Source of the DNA: Rhynchospora pubera
Lineage: Eukaryota > Streptophyta > Magnoliopsida > Poales > Cyperaceae
Length of the DNA stretch: 64,000 nt
Assembly: GCA_028095005.1 (NCBI GenBank)
Contig: CM051459.1
Coordinates: forward strand, 313,908,513-313,972,512
Reading direction: 5' to 3'
Shown: positions 57,210-64,000 of the stretch, one piece after another
Layout: the number at the start of each line of letters is the position of its first letter
Numbering within the stretch: the first letter of the stretch is position 1
The notes under the pieces: model-generated
What the model saw: only the letters and a program-made list of their open reading frames with translations
The model's database searches: none
Told to the model about the DNA's origin: nothing
Position numbers and translations under genes: made by a program

Positions 57210-57220
57210 TTATATATAAG
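57210..57220 (+). promoter_or_regulatory. TATA box of the antisense accessory gene
   Basis: 'ttatatataagg' lies about 75 bp before the ATG at 57287, on the forward strand, opposite to pol. Position and sequence are typical for a plant promoter. Confidence 0.5.
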
Positions 57221-57286
57221 GCATCATGCGCACGTAACCCGTATCATTTTCTCCTTCCAAATTTTCTTCCTCTAGCTCTGTTCCCC

Positions 57287-58592
57287 ATGGCTGGTGTCAT
57301 AAATCCAAGGAATCCCAAGCGCCCTAGGGATGAAGGTAGTTCCTCCGTTCAGAGCGCGCCACCTTCCAAGCCTAATTGGTCATATGACCCAGGCAACCGT
57401 TATCTATTCCGAGATGACGAAGCTTTTGAGTGTTATCAAGGTAATATTGGTGAAGGGGAGCGTGAAGTTTCCACCTTCTTTTTCTTTCATCCTCAGGGGC
57501 GTTTCACCACCCCTTACATGAATTTAATAACAGGGTGGCTTAACGCCTGGAGCCTCCATGGCTTGTCAAGGCTTGATACCCCTTACCATCCGGATATCAC
57601 CAAGTTATTTTATGCTAATCTCCGCGTCACCTTTGACCACCATGGCATCCCTTCTGCCTCTTCCTATCTCTTCGGCAGGCTCTTTCACATAGGGGTTGAG
57701 GATTTGGCTGACTTGATTGGTGCCACAGATACTTTAACTGGCTTGTCGGTTTATGCCTTCGGTAGTTGGCCCCGTGAGCAAGGGACATACCGGGGTCACC
57801 GTGAGTGGTTCAAGATACCCAGGTCCGAGGCAGGTTCTGAACCGGTCTCTACTACGCATTTGCCTACGCTTCACCGGTAGTTTTGTTGTTTGTGTGTTTT
57901 TTGGTCTTGTTTGTTTTTTTTTGTTTGCTATCGAAGGATAGGTTCATAACTATGGAGTTTATATGTTCCTTTTCAAGTTATTTTTCTTGGTTATCAACTA
58001 CATCATTTTCCCTCAGTGTGAATTATCAGATTTGACTCGCCCAGGGACTTTGTTCTACCTTCGCCTACTACTCCTTAAACGCGGCAAATCTAATCTTCCT
58101 AGTCTCATCCTCCAAAACATGCATCATGTTACGAGGTTTCCCAAGGGTCATTTGCCTTATGGGAACTTAATCGAGGCCTTGATGGAGCGGGCTCAGATTC
58201 CATTGCCTGAGATGCTGTGGGGGAATCCGATCACTGAGCGGCTTATCCTGTACCCGCGCAACCTGCTCTTGGATCTGACTTCTTTCGGGTGGGTGGAGAT
58301 GGTTCATGGTACTCTGATCCCTGACCCCAACTACCCGGTGAACAGTCATATCCTTCATAGGTTTGCTGCTGTGAATCAGTATAGTCCGGTAAGAGAGGCT
58401 TCTCCCCCTTCTCCAGATGGCTCAGCCATTGAAGAATCTTTTCCACTCCAGGAACACATAGACCAGCGCTTTAGGGAGCTGGATCAGCGACTGGAGAATG
58501 TCGAGACGGTGCTTCAGTCAATTCATACCACCTTAGAGACCTTTGCAGGGGCGATGGCCGCAGCTCAGGCGCCTCCAGTGCCTCCGATATGA
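57287..58592 (+). CDS. Antisense accessory gene (aORF) of the Tat-type element, two exons likely
   Basis: Two forward-strand frames, antisense to pol and between pol and the 3' LTR. The first (ATG 57287 in ccATGG context, to 57880) begins MAGVINPRNPKRPRDE, a basic nuclear-signal-like N-terminus, then FFFHPQGRF and LGRLFHIGVEDLADLIG-like globular sequence. The second (about 58017-58592) has LTRPGTLFYLRLLLLKRG, LILQNMHHVT, LIEALMERAQIPLPE, a coiled-coil-like tail (DQRFRELDQRLENVETVLQS) and stops at 58592. An intron fits: donor at 57834 (cag|gttctg) with acceptor after 58029 (atcag|a) keeps the frame; 57845/58017 is an alternative. It resembles putative plant transposon proteins known as extra ORFs in Tat-lineage elements. 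Function unknown. Confidence 0.65.
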
Positions 58593-59912
58593 AGAAGTCT
58601 CGGATGTTTGATCATTTGGTTTTGTTGTTTCATTGCTTCGTTTTGTATGTTCTTTTTGTTGTTGTTCAAATTGTGGTAATTTTGGATGGTTTGTGTCTGG
58701 TATTTTGATTTTATGGTTTGATTAGGGCAATTTGGAGACCTAATAACTCTTGGTATGTTGATCTTGGTTTATGGACATTTATTGAGGTTTATTAGTGATT
58801 TGGTTTAGATTGTCATAGATAGCGACATCAGGTATCGCTAGTGGGACAGATATTTTGTTATTCTCCCTGCTCTTTGGTTACGGCAACAAGGAACATACCG
58901 GTGGGATTTGTCTATTCTACATTGTTACCAAGGCACGGCACACGGTGGGATTTTGTGCATCATTTTTTTGTTGGTTGTTTTTGGCACGGTGATAAGGGAC
59001 GTACCGTCGGGATTTATCTGTTCCATATCACTCTTTTGATGTGGCGAGATGGGGTTTTCTCCTGGCTCTTTGGGTACGACAGCTAGGAACATACCGTAGT
59101 CGGTGGTTTAAGGCCCAACACGACCATGGGCCCCTCTGGGTATTAGGATTTATGAGGCCTATTCCTTGACATGGTTGGCGGACATCAGCCGTGATATTTT
59201 CCGTTTTCAGAGGGGCTTTCAGGTTTGGTTTGGTCTTAATTTTTTTGAGGTAGGTTTCGGCGAGGATTACATTTTGAGCAGACAGGTTGTGTCCTCAATT
59301 TGTGACTGTTGAGGACGTGGTTTTGACTAATCCCATGGTAAGTTTCACCGTTTGTGTCTTAATTTAGAGTTCAAGACACAGAACTTTTGTTCATCCTTTA
59401 GTTCGGTGAGATGAACAGGCACCTAGTACTTTGTTTTAGGGACAAAGCACAAGACATTTCAGGGTCGTATTTTGGGGTGTAGGCCATTTGTAAAGGAAAT
59501 GTTCTATGAATGTCCATAAGGACAGAACACTCCTTTTACCTTGGCCTGGTGGGACAGAATGTTTTGTGTATATTTTAGAAGTTTTGGATTTTGGACTTCG
59601 AAATTTATTTATTTTTTGTTTAGGAGTTTGAGAATATTTAGGGGTATTTGGTTTTAATCTTTTATTTGAGCCATATTTTAGCTTGGTCAAGTTTCTTTTG
59701 GTCATATGCCTTTGGAATAAGATGTATTTTTGTTGGACTTGGATTTTATTTAGGATTTCGACTTAAGGTCATTTTAGGAAATTTTGAAGGGTTTATTTTA
59801 GTTAAAGGTTAATTTATTACTTTAGGGTTTTGGCTCAGGAATGCTCCATAGTGTTCAAAAGAACGGAGCACCCTGTCGAGCTATGACCCGGTGGAACGTG
59901 AGAGATTTTTAC
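58593..59912. other. Untranslated region between the antisense gene and pol
   Basis: No gene. Imperfect repeats of 'ggaacataccg(gtg)ggattt' type occur at about 58886, 58994 and 59085, and 'cagaacactc'/'cggagcaccc' motifs at 59524 and 59861. Otherwise T-rich on the forward strand. Confidence 0.5.
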
Positions 59913-62900
59913 CTAAGTGAAGAGGTGGTTGACCTCCTCGTAATTATCTGCCCAGTCGGTTTGTTGGCTGCTCTTCCTTTGACTTTGGTGGGCTGTGGGA
60001 ACGTCGGGGTAGTTTTGTCCATAATATTTCTTCATGTATCTCCCATTTATGGAGGAGACAGAATGTTTTCCATTTGAGTCTGCAAGTAGGTAGGCTCCGC
60101 CTTCATATGCTTGTTCTATGACATAGGGGCCTTCCCAATTTGGTGCAAATTTAGGACCATGGTGTCGGCCGTGCATAGGTCGCCTCAAAACCAATACTAG
60201 TTCTCCTTTCTTAAACGTTCTGGGTCTTGATAGCTTTTCATAAGCTCGCGTCATTCTGGCTTGATATAACTCCAAGTTTTGTTGGGCTGCCAGTCTCCTT
60301 TCATCCATTCCGTCCAACTCTTGCAACCTTAGTTGCGTTTGTTTAGTCAGAGGGATTTGTGCTGCCATGGCTATTCTCAATGACGGGAGCTCTACCTCGA
60401 TTGGTAGGACTGCTTCTGCCCCATACACTAAAGAATAGGGTGTGGCTTGGGTTGCTGTTTTATGGGTGATGCGGTATGCCCACAATGCTTCATGCAGTTT
60501 CTCATGCCAGTTTCTTTGATTATCTCCAATGGTTTTGCGAAGGATCTTGATCAATGTTTTGTTGAAAGCCTCTGCTAGTCCATTGGCTCTTGGGTTGTAG
60601 ATGGAGGAATATCTCCATTCAATTTTGTGTTTATCGGCGAAGGCATCAATTTTGGCATTCTTGAAGGCCGTCCCGTTGTCAGAAATTACTTTCTTTGGAT
60701 TCCCATATCTATAAAGCACCTGAGTGGTGAAGAACCTGACCACATCAGAGGCCTTAATTTCACGGTATGACCTGGCTTCGGCCCATTTGGAGAAGTAATC
60801 CGTGGCTGCCAATATGAAGCGGTGCCCATTTGAAGCTGGTGGGTCAATGGGACCTATGATATCTGTTCCCCAGATTTCGAAAGGCCATGATACCACTGTT
60901 GGATGCAGCACATTTGGGTGTTGGTGTATGAAATCTCCATGAATCTGGCACATATGGCATCGTCTGGAGAAGTTTTCGCAGTCGTTAATCATGGTGGGAA
61001 AATAATAGCCTATCAGTTTGATTTGCACTCGCATCCGAGAGCCCGATTGGTGGGCTCCGCATACTCCCGAGTGAATTTCTTGCATAACTTGGTGGGCTTC
61101 GGTTTTCGATATACATCTAAGCCATGATCCTTCATAAGATCTCCAATAAAGGGTATTGTTCACGTACACGAACCTTAGGGCCCTTTTTCTGATTTGTTCC
61201 CTAATGGCCTTGTTCACAGGTAATTTTCCTTGTTGGAAGTAGTCGAGAAAGGGTTGTCTCCAGTCTTCTTGGTTCGAACCCTCAGTTGTCATGACTTGTG
61301 TGATTTCCCTCCATTCTTTTTCCTGTTCTCTTTCAAGTGTTTGGATGTCAGTAAACAGGGTTCCCTCTTCCTCGTTTCTTTCCTGCGGGAGACAAGGGGA
61401 CAAGGATCTCCTGCGATGGACAAGGACTTGGATTTCTTCCTGACTCGGGTCACTGAGTTCATTAGCCAATCTAGCCAATGCATCTGCTTTGCCATTCAGA
61501 GACCTTGGGACTTTCTGGAAGGTAATATATGTAAATTTGGCCATCAACTCAAGGGCCTTCTCATGGTATTTGACCAATTCTGGTTTTCTTATTTTGAAGA
61601 GGCCTTTGATTTGACTCAGGATGAGCTGAGAATCTCCATAGACTTCCAACCGCTCAATACCCATTTGAGGAGCAATTTCAAGTCCAGCTATCAGGGCCTC
61701 ATATTCAGCTTCGTTGTTTGTGCATGGTTCGGTTAGGCTTAGGGCATGTCGGAGAATGCCTTTCTCTGGGGTGACAAACACCAACCCTACACCGGCTTGT
61801 CGTTTTGGTAAGTTTGGTTTGACTGCTGGTTGAATGGAGGATGATCCATCGAAGTATAGCTTCCAGCAAGTTTTATTTTCCTCTACCTGCATAGCCTCCT
61901 CATCAGGGAAGTCGCATGCTAGCGGGGAGTCATCAGGTATAGGATGAGCAGCTAGGAAATCAGCTAATGCTTGTCCTTTAATGGCCTTTTGGGGCGCATA
62001 TGTTATATCAAATTCCATTAGAGCCATCGCCCACCTTGCCAGCCTTCCAGTAAGCATAGGTCGGGTCATGAGGTACTTCAATGGGTCGGTTTTAGAGATT
62101 AATGTGACTTTATGGGCTAACATGTAATGCCTGAGCTTTTTTACCGCAAAGATCAGGGCCAGGCAATGCTTTTCGATTGGTGTGTATGCATGTTCTGCCC
62201 CCACGAGCATTCTGCTGAGGTAATACAGGGCGTTTTCTTTCCCTTCTTCGTTTTCTTGGGCAAGTAATGCCCCCAGAGATCCGTCCAAGGCGGTGGTATA
62301 GAGAATGAGAGGTTTCCCTTGAATGGGTGCTGCCAACACAGGAGGTTTTTGCAGATATTGTTTGATATCATCAAAAGATTTCTGGCATTCTTCGTCCCAT
62401 TTAAAGGGGACATCCTTTTTGGTGAGCCTGGTAAAAGGCATGATTTTGCCTGACAGGTTGGCTATGAATCTCCTAATATACGCCAAGCGCCCTTGGAGAG
62501 ACCGGAGTTGTTTGAGTGTCCGTGGAGGGAACAGTTCTTGGATGGCTTTGATTTTATCAGGGTCAATTTCAATGCCTCGGTGCCGCACCACGAAGCCTAG
62601 AAATTTTCCTGATGATACCATGAAGGCGCATTTTAGGGGGTTGAGTTTCAGAGTGTGTTGTCTCAACCGCTCAAACATCAGTCTCAGGTTCCCTAAATGT
62701 TGTTCATGGGTATGGGACTTTACAACAAGGTCATCTACATAGCATTCCACCACCTTGTGTTTGAGGTCATCAAAGATTTTGGTCATGGCCCTTTGGTATG
62801 TGGCTCCTGCATTTTTGAGGCCGAAAGGCATGACTTTATAGCAGTAAATACCGATTGGGGTACGGAAGGCAGTGTGCTTTTGGTCACTCTCATCCATTTT

Positions 62901-64000
62901 GATTTGGTTGTATCCTGAGTATCCGTCTACAAAGGAATATGCCCCGTGGGACGAGGTGTGGTCTATTATGATTTCTGTTACTGGTAGTGGGAAATAATCC
63001 TTGGGGCAAGCCTTGTTCAAGTCCCTGAAATCAACACAGACCCTGATTTGTCCATTCTTTTTCTTAACCGGGACAATGTTAGCCACCCAGTCGGACGTTT
63101 CTTCTTCCCTTATGAATCCGGCACTGATGAGTTTTTTGACTTCGGCTGTCACCTTTTCCTCCAACTCAACCCTCATCCTTCGGGGTCCTTGTTTGACTGG
63201 TTTGAGCTCTTTGTCAATTTTGAGTTTGTGGACTGCTACTGCTGGATCTAGCCCGGGCATTTCGCTGTAGCTCCATACGAAGCAATCTCGGTATTCCCTT
63301 AGCAATTTGGCCAACTCATCTTGCATCTCCTGGGGAAGGGAGGTGCTAATGAATGTAGGTTTTGGATTTTTCTTTGTTCCTAGGTTAATTTCTTTCAGTT
63401 GGTCGATGGTGTTTTGACCACCTTCTTCTAATTCCTTTGGTGCATTTTTGGCTGCCAAAATGAATTGTTCTATTTCTAGAGGTTCCCCCTTGTCCGCAGT
63501 TGTTTCACTTTCCTTGATTTCAGTAATTGTTATGCGGTGGCAAGAGTGCCGTCGTGGTCTTTGAGGAGCATTTGACCTTGAGCCCTTGGTTTGAGCTTTG
63601 AATCCTAGGCCCCTTGTGTTAGCAATCTTCCCATTGAGTTTTGTGACTTCATTGGAGTAGCCATTCCACATGTCTCGGAACATTCTTGTTCGCTTTTCGG
63701 GAATTGGTTCTAGGCATTGTGCTTTACGGAACAGTTCAACCAACCGCGTGCTGGTGGTGTCTTGAAGCTGAGGAGGAATCCCCATCTTCCTGGTTTCCTC
63801 TACGAGCCATTGTTCCCAGTCTTCGGCATTTGACTCTTTGTTTTGGTGTCCAATTTCTCCCACTTTAACAAATTGTATGCTGGGATGAACTACTTGCCCT
63901 GTTTCAAGCTCTTCTATTTTGGGTGGGACAGTGAAGGTTTTGAAAGGGATGACTTCTTCACTTTCCCGAGGTGTTAGGTCTTTACAGTGTTCCAGGGGTA
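59913..64000 (-). CDS. pol: Pol polyprotein of a Tat/Ogre-lineage Ty3/gypsy retrotransposon (partial, continues past the window)
   Basis: Copies element RNA into DNA and integrates it. The frame is open for at least 1360 codons, and no stop occurs up to position 64000, so the GTG at 63863 is not the real start. In order: linker after protease; RT (CVDFRDLNKACPKDYFPLP, FGLKNAGATYQR, active site YVDD at 62730-62741); gypsy-type RNase H (LYYLSRMLVGAE, YTPIEKHCLALIFA); a second, archaeal-type RNase H (LYFDGSSS at about 61850, NNEAEYEAL, YGDSQL, ADALARLA), the mark of the Tat lineage; integrase with HHCC finger and catalytic residues in WGTDIIGP, ISDNGTAF and GLAEAFNKTL (about 60860, 60675, 60575); and a basic C-terminal part with no obvious chromodomain. 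All catalytic motifs are intact, so the element may be recent. Confidence 0.95.
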   Translation of the reverse strand, partial: PLEHCKDLTPRESEEVIPFKTFTVPPKIEELETGQVVHPSIQFVKVGEIGHQNKESNAEDWEQWLVEETRKMGIPPQLQDTTSTRLVELFRKAQCLEPIPEKRTRMFRDMWNGYSNEVTKLNGKIANTRGLGFKAQTKGSRSNAPQRPRRHSCHRITITEIKESETTADKGEPLEIEQFILAAKNAPKELEEGGQNTIDQLKEINLGTKKNPKPTFISTSLPQEMQDELAKLLREYRDCFVWSYSEMPGLDPAVAVHKLKIDKELKPVKQGPRRMRVELEEKVTAEVKKLISAGFIREEETSDWVANIVPVKKKNGQIRVCVDFRDLNKACPKDYFPLPVTEIIIDHTSSHGAYSFVDGYSGYNQIKMDESDQKHTAFRTPIGIYCYKVMPFGLKNAGATYQRAMTKIFDDLKHKVVECYVDDLVVKSHTHEQHLGNLRLMFERLRQHTLKLNPLKCAFMVSSGKFLGFVVRHRGIEIDPDKIKAIQELFPPRTLKQLRSLQGRLAYIRRFIANLSGKIMPFTRLTKKDVPFKWDEECQKSFDDIKQYLQKPPVLAAPIQGKPLILYTTALDGSLGALLAQENEEGKENALYYLSRMLVGAEHAYTPIEKHCLALIFAVKKLRHYMLAHKVTLISKTDPLKYLMTRPMLTGRLARWAMALMEFDITYAPQKAIKGQALADFLAAHPIPDDSPLACDFPDEEAMQVEENKTCWKLYFDGSSSIQPAVKPNLPKRQAGVGLVFVTPEKGILRHALSLTEPCTNNEAEYEALIAGLEIAPQMGIERLEVYGDSQLILSQIKGLFKIRKPELVKYHEKALELMAKFTYITFQKVPRSLNGKADALARLANELSDPSQEEIQVLVHRRRSLSPCLPQERNEEEGTLFTDIQTLEREQEKEWREITQVMTTEGSNQEDWRQPFLDYFQQGKLPVNKAIREQIRKRALRFVYVNNTLYWRSYEGSWLRCISKTEAHQVMQEIHSGVCGAHQSGSRMRVQIKLIGYYFPTMINDCENFSRRCHMCQIHGDFIHQHPNVLHPTVVSWPFEIWGTDIIGPIDPPASNGHRFILAATDYFSKWAEARSYREIKASDVVRFFTTQVLYRYGNPKKVISDNGTAFKNAKIDAFADKHKIEWRYSSIYNPRANGLAEAFNKTLIKILRKTIGDNQRNWHEKLHEALWAYRITHKTATQATPYSLVYGAEAVLPIEVELPSLRIAMAAQIPLTKQTQLRLQELDGMDERRLAAQQNLELYQARMTRAYEKLSRPRTFKKGELVLVLRRPMHGRHHGPKFAPNWEGPYVIEQAYEGGAYLLADSNGKHSVSSINGRYMKKYYGQNYPDVPTAHQSQRKSSQQTDWADNYEEVNHLFT

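Noticed and set aside
60903..63270. Forward-strand open frames opposite the Tat pol gene
   Set aside because: They are shadows of the long reverse-strand frame, with no family resemblance or promoter.

Overview
This is nuclear DNA of a flowering plant, probably a eudicot. It is AT-rich and built almost wholly from transposable elements of typical plant lineages (Ty3/gypsy Tekay-like, Reina-like and Tat/Ogre-like; Ty1/copia; L1-type LINE; hAT; Tourist-like; CACTA; Helitron). The one recognisable low-copy host gene is a five-exon GDSL esterase/lipase locus, and it is broken. I see no bacterial operons, CRISPR arrays, rRNA or convincing tRNA genes.

Layout. 19-16924 is block A of a large direct duplication; block B is 37943-49364. 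The blocks share a decayed HMG-box gene piece, a Helitron, a Ty1/copia gag remnant, a small MITE and a reverse-strand LINE. After the split, A gained two solo LTRs (5655-8779 and 13935-15417, each with a 5-bp target duplication), while B or A suffered indels. An inverted third copy of about 880 bp (block C, 49390-50270) sits at the end of B. 17400-23300 holds the GDSL pseudogene; intron 1 is swollen to 3.7 kb by foldback MITEs, one of them split by another solo LTR. 23300-28500 is a patchwork: two Tourist-like MITEs, LTR-derived sequence with palindrome arrays wrapped around a captured ABCG/PDR transporter exon, two LINE fragments in opposite directions, and a hAT element nested in another hAT element, both with perfect 8-bp duplications.

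28538-37649 is a nest: a degraded short-LTR Ty3/gypsy element (forward strand) whose 5' LTR was hit by a very young Tekay-like, gag-only element (28585-34594, reverse strand) with almost identical 2.15-kb LTRs, and whose gag gene was hit by a further LTR-like insertion (35357-36965). Its 3' LTR is cut off by a CACTA terminus, which runs to the start of block B.

50270-64000 is one reverse-strand Tat/Ogre-lineage element entering from the right: an uninterrupted pol (protease-RT linker, RT, RNase H, archaeal-type second RNase H, integrase) reaching the window edge, an antisense accessory gene with its own TATA box at 57.2-58.6 kb, a polypurine tract near 56.6 kb and a very long candidate 3' LTR full of tandem repeats.

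The most unusual theme is that several unrelated LTR-derived segments each carry an array of short palindromes with their own motif: AGCGTTGTACAACGCT types at 14.55-15.17 and 25.2-25.8 kb, CAGCGGCCCGCTG types at 35.66-36.78 kb, and TTTGAGT/ACTCAAA types at 10.77-11.03 kb.
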